A DNA stretch of 64,000 bases from Warburgia ugandensis (GCA_035236585.1 CP141135.1:61782190-61846189); one strand, 5' to 3'. Shown: positions 1 through 16,288, counted from the first letter of the stretch. Made by a program: numbers and translations. The notes: generated from the letters alone by a model not told the origin.

Positions 1-2376
1 AATGAGCAAGTTATGGCCCTTTGAAGTTCATGGGCAAAACTATAATTTTTACAAAAACGGATTTAGCTGCAAAACATAGGGGCCCGTTTTGATACGGGCA
101 CCCTTCATCTTCCACCTCCTAGAGGGTTTTAGAACGGTGGTGATTGGAGGTGAAATCACTGTCATTCTGGAGGTTTCTCCACCGCCATTCAAAGGCGGTG
201 AGAGCCCCCTCCAAAACCCTCTCATAGCTATATAAATAGAGCTCTTGGGCGCCTCTAATGGCAGCCCAAAAGGTTGGAGAAAACCCGTTGTGGAGGAGTG
301 ACCTAGATGGGAAAATAAGGAGAAAAACCCAGCAACGAGCCAGGTATGCACAAGATCCCTCAAAACCCATCTTCACAGTAGTCCTAGGACCAATTTCCCT
401 AGGTTTTTGCATGAAAAACCATGCAAAATGGAGCACGGGAGAGCCACCAGGGACCCAGGGACGTTCCCTGGGCCACACTAGCTCGACAGGGTCGAACCAA
501 GGTGTCCTGAGGATGCCCCGGTTCCCCAACGAACAGGATGTTCCAGTCGAAACGTCCCACGGGCGGGAAGTTCAGCGCGTCTGCAGACGGGCCCACTGAG
601 GCTTATGCCACAAACGCTCAGTGCGCTAACGATACGCCATTTTCTCATTTCTTAAGGAAGCCGGGGCGCATGATGCTAATGCGCAGTGCCCTAGCATTCA
701 GTCTTTTCATTCTTGAGACCCTTATGTATGTATGACACTAAAATGCTTATAACTTGATATCTAGAACTTCGATTGAGGGACCACAAAAGGCGTTGTATCC
801 GTGTCGATGACGCAGACACACTCAAACTATAAAATCTCTGATCAAGGCCCAATCAAAGTTGGGTATGACCCTTAGAATAGGATGGTGGCGCGTGGCCACT
901 AGACCTTTGGAAAACTGAGAATACCAAGGCCCAATTTAGACCTTAGGACACCCATAGGCATAGGGATGGACCCCTAATGTCTAAGTAATAAGACCAACCA
1001 CTCTAAAACCCATAAAGGATAGGCTAAACTAACCTTGAGTCCCCAAACCATGCTCAAGAGCGTACGAGGACAAAAAGGTTAACGCGACCTAGCCAGGTAG
1101 GTGCTTTATCGCTACTAAATTCTTTTAAAAAGAACTATGATTGTTTTGCGAACACATGTTTTAAGTATATGACTTGTTTAGCATGACTTAATTCAGCATG
1201 CATGTGACAAATGCTTTATGCATAGACATGTTTTGTATATACATTATGCATAGATATGTTTTGCAAACTATTGCATACATTGCATGATTTATGAGCATTA
1301 AGTTCTTGCAAAGATTGCATGTCCTTGAGGGTTGCCAAAAGACGCTGGAGTGCCGAGAGCCAGGCAGTTGTGAGGGACCCAAAGAGGACAAGTTTTGAAA
1401 AGAGGTTTTTGGCTTATTTGATCATACATGATTTGGGCTAGTAAGCTCGTAGGTGCTACACCGAGGGGTGTGGGTTGGCCACCAAGCCTCTACCACTATT
1501 AGGTGGATGGGTACCACGCCCAAAAAGGGCATGTCCCTGCTTCGACTGCATGTGGTACAGGGGGCTACCACTGGTGTCACGGCACTGGGTCGAAGTGTCA
1601 TATGTCCCGTGGAGGTATATGATCCTGTGTCCTTAGGTACCCGGGGACCACATGGCGGTGAGGTCATGGGCATAGTGGGACCCTATGGTTTCATGGATTT
1701 ATGTGCATTGCATATGGCATGATATGAGGTTGGTCGACCATACCATACCAGATATCCATGAGTTGGATTCAATGAAGCATCTTATGCATATTATTATGTT
1801 ATGATATATATGATACTTTCAACTTGGTTTGTGAGATTCTTAAGTCGTTAGTATTTCAGTTTGACAATGGATTTTTAATATCAATATTGAACTTGCGTAT
1901 TTAGACTTGCACATGATTTGAAAGAGCATATGATTTTAAAACATCTCATGCATTATAAAACTAGTAGTGATAGACTCCTACTAAGTATAGTATATACTCA
2001 CCCTATCCTTAACATTTTTTAGGATAGTTCCACTCATAAATAGAAGACGTCTCAGGAGATATTAGTGCTACGAGCAAGTAAATAAACAGAGGAGACAACT
2101 ACACACGTGAGTAAACTCTCGACCCTTTGAACATGTATTTAATTACAGTTGGGCTGTGTTCTGTGACTGGATAGACCTGGGGAAAAACGTTTATGATTTC
2201 TAAAGCTTTTCAAAAACTACCTTGGATGTTGTGAAAGCAAATGACACTCGGGGTTTTCAAATTAAATTTCAAATAAAAGATTTTTCCGCTGCACTGCATT
2301 GTTTTAAAACAGGGATCCCGCTTTAGGAATTTAGATTTTTCATTTAAAAATGCATGAGAAAACCCGGGTCGTCACA
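1..2376 (+). mobile_element. LTR (family I), plus orientation, 5' end outside the window
   Basis: The right end, ...AACCCGGGTCGTCACA at 2376, has the same terminus as the LTRs at 5697..10275 and 13387..16288. A TATA box (TATATAAATA, 229-238) followed by a leader fixes plus orientation. A short stem-loop (CACCGCC...GGCGGTG, 180-200) precedes it. The segment 1450-1720 (GC-richer, repeated ggtac and accac motifs) corresponds in position to 9200-9480 and 13990-14370 in the other copies. Long LTRs of this kind resemble chromovirus (Tekay/Del-like) Ty3-gypsy LTRs, but the family call is an inference. The open frames within it look like chance frames. Confidence 0.5.
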
Positions 2377-3686
2377 CCACCACCCAAGCCAGATCCATCG
2401 TCTCTAACGGATCTACAGCTGGGGAGATCTCTTCATGGCCGAAAAGCCATACTAGCTTACCGGAATTGAAAGTAGAAGTGGAGATGCATCTACCTGTACC
2501 GGTCTAGGGAGGAGGATCTCACTAGAGAAGAAGAAAAAACCAACCGGAGAAGATGCAGAAACCCTAGACGCCGAATAAAACATACAGGGAGATATTCTCT
2601 GTCCCCGTTGGCAGAGAATGTTTAGATCCATGGGGTTTTTGAAGAAAACCCTATTTTTAAGACTCCCAACGGTGCAAGATTACCGTTGGATGGCCTGATT
2701 GGCCGTAATAGCTTGAAGAAACTGCCGGAGACGGTAACCCTTACTGGGTTGCCCTTCTTTTTCATTTTTCCAGAGATCTAAGATGTGGATCATCATAAAA
2801 TCAAGGGTATTTTGTAAATAGCCCTTTTCCGAACATATCCAATGGTAAAGATGGGTTTTCAACGGGTATAAATTGACGTCTAATTCAAATAGGGTTTCCT
2901 GGGCGGAAACCCATTTCATCGGGGATGACGCATCCCGGGATGCGCCCGACTTCTCCACTCAGTCTGGAGAGGCGGGTGCGTCTATGGACATGCCCTGAGT
3001 GAAAAAAATAAGAGAAGAAAAGGAAGAAAGTTTGGGGAGGTTTTTGGAGCTGAATTTTTGCAGCATAACAGGGGACCTCGTGAATGATTTTTGAGAATTT
3101 TTCTGAGGTCTATTTATGGAGGTTTCGAGTGGTTTTTATAATAACATGCAATAATTATGTTTTCTCCTTTTTATTATTTTATGTATATTAGATTCCCACT
3201 TCCACCTCCTTCTCCACTAGCAGGTGGTAGTGGTTTGACTAATAATTGCATGTTTTCCAGATGTTGGATCCCTTGTGGGCCCCATATGAGTGTGAAAAGA
3301 CCAAATTGCCCTTTCATGGAGAAAAATCCATTTTATTCTCCCGAGCTGGAAATTGAGCGTACTTAGTGGCGTTGGATTCATATTTCTAAGTACATTCCAT
3401 TTTTTGAGGTCTCAAGTCTTGGTTATTTCTGAAATTACCATTTTGCCCTTTCATTCATTAAAATGAAGAAAAATACAAATTTTTCATCCGTATTCAGAAA
3501 TTGACGTGCTTACAGTCAATTTAAAGCGTTCGTCGCATATGTTTTCAATTATACAGGTCTTATAACTTGATTTCACTTCTATGAGAAGTGCATATTTCAT
3601 AACCCTAATATTCCAGCCTTATTTTCATTGAAATTCTAAATTTCAATATTTATTTAATTTCATTATAAAAAATTAGGGGTGTTACA
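2377..3686 (-). mobile_element. LTR fragment (family I), minus orientation
   Basis: Read on the minus strand it starts TGTAACACCCCTAATTTTTT at 3686 and has a TATA-like ATAAATA (plus 3111-3117), then a leader, and stops abruptly at 2377 where the oppositely oriented LTR ends. The region 3400-3686 matches the equivalent part of the LTR at 13387..16288 (phrases such as accattttgccc and the closing ggggtgttaca). It looks like an LTR interrupted by insertion of its neighbour. Confidence 0.45.
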
Positions 3687-3689
3687 CAT

Positions 3690-5470
<1,781 letters not shown>

Positions 5471-5479
5471 GAGAGAAAA

Positions 5480-5481
<2 letters not shown>

Positions 5482-5561
<80 letters not shown>
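5482..5561. repeat. (GA)n microsatellite, about 80 bp
   Basis: A pure AG/GA dinucleotide repeat in the purine-rich sequence between two family II LTR pieces. Confidence 0.97.
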
Positions 5562-5563
<2 letters not shown>

Positions 5564-6161
5564 AAGGTAGAAAGCAAGGGATAGTTGATCCTGCAGTTGC
5601 CCTCCTCTGTCTATGGTTCTCGGTGGACCGAAGAGTGCTACAATGATGCCACAATGGAACAAGAGAGAGAGGAAAGGAGGCAGGCTAGGGCAGTGTTGTG
5701 AAAACCCAAATTGTTTTGGAATTAATTGAAATTTTTACGAAATCGAGGTAGAATATTATATTGAATATAATATTACTTTTATAGAAAAAGAATCAAGTCT
5801 TGAAACATAGATATTTGGAATAATACTCGAAAAGCCAGTCAAAATGATTGTAAGCATACTAAAATCTAAGCTCAGGTGAAAATTTCCTATTTTTCTTAAT
5901 TTTGTGAAATTATATTTATCCATAGGCATAAAATGGTCATTTTACTTTTATGTGGGGTCCACAAAAGTTAGATTGAGACAGGGGATAGCCAGCACAAGGA
6001 ATATCAATGATAAAAAATAAACATGATAAGGAATCTCTTTTGATTTTAATAAAAAAAAGAATAAAAATTATTTTTTAAATAATAGAAAATTTAATTAAAA
6101 TAATTCAAAAACAGCCCTATAAATACCCCTCCCACCATTCACACAAAATTTCAGATCCCTA

Positions 6162-6163
<2 letters not shown>

Positions 6164-6256
<93 letters not shown>
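6164..6256. repeat. (CT)n microsatellite, 93 bp
   Basis: A pure CT repeat about 45 bases downstream of the LTR TATA box at 6118, so it lies in the transcribed leader of the LTR. Confidence 0.97.
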
Positions 6257-6260
<4 letters not shown>

Positions 6261-8965
6261 TTTCTTGTTCTTTCTTTTCTCTCTCCTCCTCCCTTTACAC
6301 TGCAGGGCACTCTGCAAACGCACTGGATGAAATATTCCCTCATGGAGTGTCAGGCACATATGCCGACTTGTCATCCCCATAGACTTAGGGTTTCCACCCA
6401 AAAAACCTAAATCCAATTAGGCATCCCAGTTCAAACATGATATTTCAACTTCCACCGTTGGATTTGTTCGGGCTAACCTTATCTGTAAAATCCCTAACTT
6501 TGTTTGACAATCCAATGGTGGGATCATACCAGTATTACATAATCAAACATGATCAATCAATCTGGAATGCTTTGGACTTCAAAAACCCTAAAGTCTCCAT
6601 CAATGTCCGACAACGACATCAAAGAAAAAGTCACCTATATATTTTTTCAACATTGTTAGGAATTTTATGAATTTTATTTCTTCTCCAATGGATATCTTCA
6701 CTCCAGCAGCGTGAGGTAGGTAGCTCTTCATTTTCTCTTTCAGTTCATGACTTCCAAATACCAGCTCGAGCCTTCCAGGGATCTCCCCGGTCGTTGATCC
6801 GTCAAAGATGATGGATCTGGCATAAGTGGTTGAGATCCCATCTAACATGGCTCAAATGAAAACTCTGAGCCATTGGATGAGAGGCTGGGACCCAAATGCC
6901 ATAGGGGAAGAAATTTAGGACCTTAATGTGGTTAGATCAGCAAGGATCGAGGAATGGCTGATCCGACGGTCCAGAACTGGACTATCTGGCCTATCCCTGA
7001 TCCACTCAGCATACACTAGCCATTACCAGTGGAACGAGGTGGAGGCAGGCCGCTGATCGTCCCCGTCAATCCACAAGGGCGAGATTGAATCTGGGCCCTT
7101 GTTTTGACTATAAATTTCAAACTCTAATTCAAAGGTCATTTTAACTCCAAATCAAAATTGAAAAGAAGCTTTAGATTTCTAGTGAATAGTAGAATCTAAT
7201 GGAAATATGGAATTTAGGTTTTATTCACTATAAAATTCTATAAATCACAAAAAGTGGTACTAATTCCCAAGATCAGTCAAATCTGGATTGATCAAACCTT
7301 GAATTTCTGATCCATTAGTGATATCATGATAAGGAAATATGAGATAATGAGTTAGATGTGACTGATTTAGAGTAAATTAAGAAATTTGATTGTAGTTAAT
7401 GAAAAATCATAAAAATAACTATAAGACTACTTGATCTTAAAAATAAAACATGATCAAACCTTATATTTCTTATTCATTAGTGATATAATGATGCAATAAC
7501 TTGAATAAATGGAATGGATGTAACTGATTTGGCAAATCTTAAGATCTTGACCATTAAAAGTAACAAAATCCTTGAAAATACATAATAATCTTGTTGATCA
7601 GATTGATCAAGGATGATCAGAAACTATGACTCAATATAGATGATGATCTAATGATATGATCATAAGAAATGAATAGCCTGATGTGGCTAATTTGGGATCG
7701 ATTGAGATCTATGCCCTTAATTTTGATAAAATGGCTTAAGATCTTCTTGATTGGTTGGATCAAGAAAGATCAATTCATTTGATTAGATGAATCAATGATC
7801 TAAAGATAAGATTATATGAGATGATGTAATAAAAATATGAAAGATCAAGATCTAAGCCCTTGATGGGATGAAAACCCTAGATCTAATGAATAGAAAACAA
7901 AAGAGGATCATGACGAACCATACAAGTGAGTATGTGAATTATTATATTCTATTGTAAATGTTCTTTTAAGTTTAATTGTTATATTTATTTATGCTTTAAT
8001 GTTCATATTATGTAAATTACATGAAAATTTTAATTAAATAAAAATAGATATTGATGAACATATACAATGAATATGGATATGGACTTAATGATAGTAAGGG
8101 TTAAAGTGAGTAGGACAATATAAGGAATATCATTTCCTTGGCCCAATTTAGGAGAATAATAAGCATCCATGAATGACATTTTAAATGTTCATAAACATTA
8201 ATTAAAATCAAATAGCAAGAGTACTTAGGGTATACGAGCTCATAGGAACCTTATAAAAGGTTGAACTAAGGCCACTCCAGTAAATGCTAAACATGGTGGT
8301 TAAGGGGGTTCTCTAATAGAGCCTCGTTCTTTTCCCACCTTCTGGTGACGTTTGTGAGGTCTAAACGCCTCCTTATATGAGGATTGAATCAACCACTCTG
8401 TGAGCAGCTTTTATCTGGCAAACCTTAGTCAATTGAAAATAGAATGAGTTGTCTAGTATTAAAAGTACATAAATTATCTTCAACCAGTAAAACATTAACT
8501 GGTTGAATACTAATAAGATCATAAAAGGATAGTAAAATATCTAATCTTAATAAAAATAGTAATTAAGATAAGGATGATCAAACAAGATCTATGATGAGAT
8601 CTTGAATAATCAAAAACAATAAACAGAATCATAATGTTTGATTTTATATAGATGTTAGATTTAAATGTAGATCAATAGATTAGATCCTTGATCAATACGA
8701 TCCAAGGAAACAGATCCAAGTCATCCTATGTAAGGATGATAAAATGAACAACTAGGAAGTATAAATGAGTTGAGAAATGACTATATATGTATGATTTGAC
8801 AAATATATGAAGGATACGATAATCAAGATCAATGAGAAGATAGATTGTTGAAGGTAAAGGTAGGTGGATCTTAAGAATATATTCAATGTAGAAGATACAT
8901 GTATTTTACACATGATCTTATCATGATAACTATAGATTGATTATAATTGCCTTAGAATTATTTAT

Positions 8966-9103
8966 GAATCAACAAATGATGTTTAAATGAATACAAAGTG
9001 ATTGATTAAGTAATTATGAAATTCCTGAAGGCAACAAATGATATTGAAATGAATACAAAGTGATTGATTAAGTAATTATGAAATTACTTAATGGGTAGAA
9101 TAA
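8966..9103. repeat. Short tandem duplication, about 62-bp period
   Basis: The phrase aatacaaagtgattgattaa with its neighbours (caacaaatgat...taattatgaaatt) occurs twice, about 62 bases apart, with few differences. It lies inside the 5697..10275 solo LTR. Confidence 0.7.
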
Positions 9104-10870
9104 GAAGATTTGAACTATATAAGTTGGACCCCCAAATCCTAAGGAAATAAGTTATAGGCATGTCCTAATATAACCAGACACACAATCTGTAAGTATGAAA
9201 TATTATTTTTCATACAAGCCTAGCATGAAGGCTTGTGATTTTATTTTAAGATAGGCTTATGCCTAGGGATTCCAATGCTATGAGAGTTATGAGGGTTTGC
9301 CCAAAGAGAGGCAAAATGTCAAGTGGGGCAATTATGAGAAGGCCACCACTGTGACAGCCATGGTTCCCCACATATGAACATGGATCTGTATTTTCCACCA
9401 TGGTATCAATGGAGTATTAAGCAGCTATCCGGGTGCACTATCCGGGTGCACTGTACATATTTAGACTGCAAGCATGGTAGTCCTTGATTACTTTGCATTA
9501 TGATGCAATTGATTTTGGCATAATGAGATGCCTTATGTTATGGCATGATGAAATGCCTTATATTATGGCATAATGAGATGACCAATAAAAGTTATTACCA
9601 ATGTTATATTGGAGGATGATTCCCAATACAGTATGATTAAATATTAACACATAGTGTTAATGTTGAAATCAATTTGGAAATGAGATATTATTGATGATAT
9701 TGACTATATTCACAATTTTAAATGGTTTTATTTATATATAATATATACATATAATTCATATGTTGAGTGAAGGATAAAATGGTTATCCAATTGTATAAAT
9801 TGATTTATATCATAGATATAAAGAACTATTTATTTTAAGATATATTGATTATATTTCTTAAATCTCCTACCAAGCATAGCTTGCTAAGATATTGTAAATG
9901 TTTGAATGTTTATAATATCTCAGATACAATTAAGGATGATTGAAAGCCCAAGATTTGAGAATAATCATCACCGAACTATTGATCAAGGTATTTACTTTGA
10001 GGAAGATTGTAATATTTGGACAATGTTTGTAATGACTACATGAGCTGTGTATATGAACCACTGAATCAATCCTAATTTTAATAAAAGTATTTCTATTATT
10101 ATTTTATATAAAAATATATGTATGATAAGTAATTTAAGGTGATACTAGGGTTTTTGACAAATCAATTTCAAAGAAAATATGTTTTCACTGTTTGTATTTT
10201 AAAAGAGTTTTAAATTTTGGGCCATACCTTTGCAAATATTTATAAAAATGTGTTCGAAAAACCTGGGTCATCACAAGTGTTGTGCATGTTAGAGTAGAGA
10301 GGGAAAGAGACAACAGAGGGGGAGTAGGGTGAGTGACAGAGAGAAAGAAGGAGAAGAGGGGGGCTGTTATGATGGGGAGAGAGTGAAACAGAGAGGGGCT
10401 TAGTGCGACGATAAGGAAGATAGAGGAAGCCAAGAGAGAGAGAGAGAGAGAGTTACCACCTCCAAGTGCTTTTTTTTCAATGCTGCCACCTTTTCTCTAT
10501 ATAGATTTCCCAGAAGTGTTTGATTTTGATTCAAACTCCATTTCTTCTCTCTTATCCAACTTTTGTACTTTATTTCCTGATTATCTCCAATTTCTTCTCT
10601 TTCCAAGCAATTTCCTCCTTGATCTGGTCCATCTAATTCTAATTTGGTTGATCTACAAAACATATGACTAAATTAGAATCATCTAACTTGTATGTTATAC
10701 ATCTGATTACCTCTGGTGATCATCTGACCATTAAATTTTACAAATCAATGGTTGGATGATCAGTTGGATCTAAAATACAAAATTTTAAGTAAAACTTCAA
10801 AATTAATAGATGAGATGACCTAATTAGATGCTAGGTTAAGAGTATTTTGGCTGAAATTGAACGCTTAATA

Positions 10871-13263
10871 GCAATCAATGACCTATCTTTGATAAGTATC
10901 TTGATGATGAAGATTTCTTGAGTAGTTTCTTGTTGGATGAATATTGGTTGAAAAAAGAGCTCATTGGAACTATTGAAGTTACAAACACAAAACTGCTTGA
11001 GAATCTAAAAGAGAATCAAGAGCCTGTTAATTTTTCATATGAAAAAAAACCATAAGCATGAAAGGGGTACTTATATTTTAAGAGATCATTATTACTTGAG
11101 ATGCTAAAGAAGGATCTCCCTATCTAGAAGTTTCTATCTAAATATGCCGGTGTATCCTCGTTAGAGAGCATGTTGTCTACTTTCTACAACAATGCTATTA
11201 CATGCCTTATTAAAAACATGTTTGGACTTTACTAACATATTTGAGTTCTTTGGTGTATTCACAGAACAAGTTAGCATCGATAATTTCCTAGTACAACAAT
11301 ATGATAAACTTGTAAGGGAGTAGATTCTTGTCCTCAATAGTGTCAATGGAGAATCACATACAGGAATCAAACCTACTGGTGCATTTATGAAAATATGTCA
11401 CTCTCCAAAAACATGTTTGAAGTTTACTAACAAATTTGAGTTCGATCAATAATTTCATGGTACAACAATATAATGAAATGTGTGAGGAGTAGATTCTTGT
11501 CCTCAACAGCATCAATGGTGAATCGTATACAAGAACCAAACCTACTTGTACATTTTCTTCCAAATCCATTAAGGAGAGTAAAGAAAACCTTGAGTGTTTC
11601 AAGGTGGAGAGAAATGTTAATATTGTCAATGAACTGTTAAGAGCACAATAAAACAATGACTCAATCTCCAAAAAACATCAAAAATATACTAAATTTTAGG
11701 AAAGAGATTTAGCATGATTTCTATACTTCTTAAAGAAAATTGAAGAGAATGGTGTGGTCAACTTGAGCTTGAGTTTTTTCAACCCTAGGAGAATGACATG
11801 GGTGTGTCCCATGGTTCTAAAAATTGATAATAGATCAAGGGTGATATAAGTGATCTAGTTTTGAAAGGCTAAGATCAACTTCATAATCACATAGAAATGG
11901 CATTATGTGTAGGACTAGTCATGGATGTGACATCATTACCATGGAAGGATCCAATGGCTTGAATTGACCTAAAGAGTAAAAGACACCTAATTCTAGCACT
12001 TCTAGATGTCTTAGATCAAATATGATGGGATGCTCGGATTGCGTTGGCTTGAATGTTCGAGATGAAACCTTGGATAACAAGCAAATGACTAATCAACACA
12101 CACACACACCCCCCTATTCCAAGATTCCAACTTCTTGATTTGGAAAGTCTTAGCTATGAAATTTTTCTAGTTTAGAATCTTGTTAATGTTTATTGTAAAA
12201 TTTTAGAATTTACTTAGGTATTTTTAATAACTCTTCAAATAATGTTTATAAAGTAACAAGTTGAGGAAGCCTTGGAGGTTAAGGATTATATAATTAAGTT
12301 TTCATAGATTAAACAACTTATGTAATTAGAAGGTTTCTTGGTAGTTTGTACTTGCTTAATGTGGGAGGTTTGTTCCCATCTATAAGTACCCCAGTTGTAC
12401 ACCAAATAAATAGGTTAGTTCAAGTTTCATTTAATTACAATTCAAGTGGAAAAGGATGTCTTTTTCTTAGTTTGTTTAAGACATTTTTCAGGATGGAAAA
12501 TAGATGTGTTTTCCATTACAAGCTTGGATAGGCCGGATTGCATCTTAGCTTGGCCATTTTTATACCACTTGTAGACTCAAGAGTAGGCTAGATTCCATTA
12601 CACTCTCATTTGGGTTGGTGTCAATTTTACCTAAGGGGATATCTTTTTGATAATCAAAACCATCCATCTTAATGCCCCAAACAGATAGCTATATCTAGAA
12701 ACATACTTTAAATAATCATACCAGTGATTTTCCCATGTCATTTTGGTAGGTTCACCAAAGACGGATAAGATGAATGTTTCAAATCATTCAATAACATGAC
12801 CCTCACTTGTACTTTTATTGCAAAACCTCAAATAAGGGTGAGAATAGTTGTAAAGGGGCATGGGAACATCATTTCTCTTAATTTTGACTATAGTGTATAC
12901 AAAGTTCTTATTGAGTGTTCTTGTAATCAAAAGTATAATCTTGGAGAAGTTAGAATTATCAAATTTATTCTTTTTAAACAACTAATAATCATCTCAAGCC
13001 AAAGGAATCAAATAAGTACACCATATCATTGTTAGATTGCTTCCTGCATCCCAATATGGATCATATTTGTCATAATAAGACATTACACACAAGCAAGGAT
13101 TCATATCATTTCATATAATGACATCTCAACCCATCTCCTTGAACTCTTCTCAACCAAGCCCAAGTGATATTTCTAGTCAACTTATGGTAGCTCATGCAAC
13201 ATTAGGGTCATCCTAGTTAGCTCAAGTCATCTCAAGCTAGATTTCATCTTAACTTAGCTAACT
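10871..13263. other. AT-rich intergenic stretch with a diverged duplication
   Basis: No gene recognised. 11212-11345 is repeated at 11407-11540 (both contain aaaacatgttt, actaaca.atttgagttc, gagtagattcttgtcctcaa). The second copy lacks about 30 bases present in the first. The sequence could be old transposon DNA, but no diagnostic protein motif was found. Confidence 0.5.
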
Positions 13264-13386
13264 ATAGTTGTTGAGTCCTTAATTTTGTCAAAAATAACCT
13301 TAGAGTACTATTTTATCGAATCATTTAATAAGGTAATTTTGTGATTTTAAATCAATTTTAGCTATAATCAATCATCTAGCTGTTAA

Positions 13387-16288
13387 TGTGACGACCCGAG
13401 TTTTTCAATACTTTTTTTTTTAATAAAACTTTTTGAAAGGTGGGGCCCCAATTTTATAAAAACCAAAACAGCGAAAAACAATTTCAATCGAATTTCACTT
13501 TTAGAAAAATCTCGAGGTCAACCATTGAAGCAAAACAAGATTTTTTTTTTCCAAGTAAACATGTTTAAAATAGATTTACTATTCCAGGGTCATCCAGTCA
13601 TCAACCACATTCCCATAATAGTATAATCAAGTCTAATAACATATATATACATACACAGTCCATGTAAAATTAGAACATACCTCTAAATGAGACTTCTCGA
13701 TCACTATTCTTCTAACTCCTCATATGTCCCGTCTTTCTTTAATATCTAAGGCATTACAACAATAACGCAATGTTTGGTAGGTACATAGACATTTAATGTA
13801 TATCAATGGAATAAAATCGAATAATCATATTGATACAATGAGTAAAGCAATTTTCTACAAGAATATAATTATTTTAAGCAATGCTAATAAAATCTCAAAA
13901 CATCATATACGATAAAACATGCAACTCATGGATTTAAAACATGATATAATCTCATATAAATGAGCATTCAATAATAACATGGCACCCTAAGGTACATGGG
14001 TCTCACGAGTGTCCCATACACTCATATCACAGATCATGAGTACTCATATCAAACCTCTGAGTGTCGTCACACCCAAGCATACCATCACATCTCCATGCTC
14101 ATCATGCAAGCGAACAAAATAAGAGTATGGATTGTCATGCAGCAGTGGCAACCCTCCAGGGTCTCAACCACCACCGCTCCCTGTCAACACCATAATGGGA
14201 GACTTAGCGTCCGTCCCCATGGAAAGGCCCAGACTGGTAGTGTAAACTATCCATATTACCAACCCCTACCGAAAGCCATCTACAGGCAGGTATCTATCAT
14301 ATCACAATCATATCACATCACATCACAAATCTCGGAGGGTGGGTGGCCGGCCCTCTCCCTCCTAACATGACATCCACCGAGTGAAAGCACCCATCATAAA
14401 ACTCAAAACACAGAATCACATATGTCAAAAACTAGGAGCACTCGTCGTTCGCAATTCCCAAGGCACGCCCCTCATCCCGGGGTTAGCCTCTAAAAGGACC
14501 AGCCACCAAGCCTCCACTTTCCTTTCTCATAAAAACTCATCAATTTCAATGATGCAATAAGGAAAGATAATTTTCTAATTATGCATAAGTAGATAATCTC
14601 AATCTCATGAAACCATCGGTCATAATCCATTCAATACATTATTGAAATCAAATAGCAATCATCACATAAAACTCTAAATCTCACAAAATCATTGATTAAT
14701 AATAAGTGTAATTTTATCACAATCAATCATGATGCCATGATAATACAAGGTTTTAAAATCAAAACGACACATTAAATGTCGTCACCTACCTCAATGTGAG
14801 ATCCCCCAACTCAAGCATATAATCTTCATAGCTTGTACGTTCAGATGTACCTGTCAGTACCACAATACTATTTCAAGCATATAATCTAAGATCTCTAATT
14901 ATGAATTGGTTCTTAATTTAGTCTCATCTCATGTCCATCTATTCATTTTTGTGTGTATTTAACGTTTATACCTTAATGTGATGGTCAGATCGTCCTTAGA
15001 TCAATAATTTCCCAAGATCTGGTTCAGACCAATGGTCTAGATCAATTTCTAGAGTAGTCACGCTAATATGCCCCTTAGAACCCTTATTTATTATCATATT
15101 TTATCTCATTGTTCAAGTCTTGAGGCCTGATCACCCTTTGATCAGTCGGTTCTAAGTTATTAATTAATATTTTATAATTTAACTAATCTAAAAGTAGTTA
15201 AATGTAGGTTTTCAAGCTAAATCTAGGTCCGCTTCGTCAATATGGTTGCAACGGATGTTTTCGCTCGTAATTTAGACCTCTGTAGCTCTCAAAATCAAGT
15301 TTTTTGTGAAAAAACTTCATAAATTAATATATTAATTTATAGGGGTAAGTACGCGTGCACCGACTTACACGGGCATTGCAGTTTGCACCAACTTACACCA
15401 ACGCACTGCTCGCCTAAGACACCCAATGCGTTTCGGACGTCCGGGACAATGCACAAGAGTGTCCCGCGCACATGTGCGACGGAGCACCCACATGCTCACG
15501 TCCCTGTCTATGAGTCCCAGTGGGCGTCTTAGGCTCACTGTCCATCGAGGACGATGAACCCAAGCCGTCCACCTTGTTTTGGCTTGATCAAAGCCCTAGA
15601 AGCTCTAATTTTGGATCTGTTTTCACCGTTTCTAGGGTTTTTGGGTCCAAAGATCACAATGAACGGCTTAGATTTCTCATTTGAGGTGTCTTTAATATGG
15701 GTCTAACCATGCTCTACGGTTTTGAATCCATAGGCCATCCAACGGCCATTTTGATCTGATCTAGCCTAAACTGTTAGGGGAAAGTTGAAAAACAAGATAA
15801 TTAACAAGTTAAAGTATGTAACTTACCTGATTAGAGTCAGAGATGGGAGATCAGAGCCCTCTAATACGTGCAAACTTCAACTCGTTTTTGCGACGTGCAC
15901 AAGAAAAAACAAGGGTTCTCCTCCTGTTGTTTGGCATGGGAAGGAAGGGGAAACTTGTATTTAATAGGCTAAATCCCGATTTTGCCAAATGGAAGGTAGA
16001 TCAGTGCCTTCCTCCATTAGAACTCTAATGGAAGTGGAAAAGGGGTGTCGTTATCAAAACGACTCCCTTTAAATTACGTCCTTGGCAATTTACAAATTTA
16101 CCCTTACACTTAAAATGGTGATAACTCACTCATCTGAACTTCGTTTTTAACGTTCTTTATACCGTTCAATTCTTATCGACGTGTACTTTTTTGTTTTTGA
16201 GTTTTGAGGACCAATTTCTATACATAAAATTTTTATTTTTATTTATTTAATTTTATTACTAATTTAAGGTTAAAATGGGGTTATTACA
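13387..16288 (-). mobile_element. Solo LTR (family I) nested in the family II LTR, 2.9 kb
   Basis: Plus-strand ends are TGTGACGACCCGAG at 13387 and GGGGTTATTACA at 16288. Flanking 5-mers gttaa (13382-13386) and attaa (16289-16293) agree at 4 of 5 positions, an aged TSD. A TATA-like TATTAAATAC on the minus strand (plus 15958-15967) indicates minus orientation. When the element is removed, the flanks rejoin into sequence collinear with the other family II copies (taatcaatcat...gttaa, then aaaaagttaa). No coding sequence inside. Confidence 0.6.

Larger units (their letters stand above)
5697..10275 (+). mobile_element. Solo LTR (family I), 4.58 kb, with perfect TSD AGTGT
   Basis: The element starts TGTGAAAACCC at 5697 and ends AACCTGGGTCATCACA at 10275. 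The 5-base TSD AGTGT occurs at 5692-5696 and 10276-10280. TATAAATA at 6118-6125, followed by a CT-rich leader with a microsatellite, indicates plus-strand transcription. There is no internal domain or second LTR, so this is a solo LTR left by LTR-LTR recombination. No coding sequence was seen; the interior 7000-9900 is AT-rich with small direct repeats. It belongs to the same family as the LTRs ending at 2376 and starting at 16288. Confidence 0.65.
5471..10870 (-). mobile_element. Second family II LTR copy, split by a solo LTR
   Basis: The flanks of the 4.58-kb LTR (5471-5696 and 10281-10870) are both purine-rich on the plus strand and read as one continuous sequence once that insertion and one TSD copy are removed. 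The part at 10650-10870 is homologous to 5265-5470 (for example tgatctacaaaa, gatcatctga, ttggctgaaattgaacgctt). Together they form a second, shorter minus-oriented copy next to the one at 3690..5470. Confidence 0.4.
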
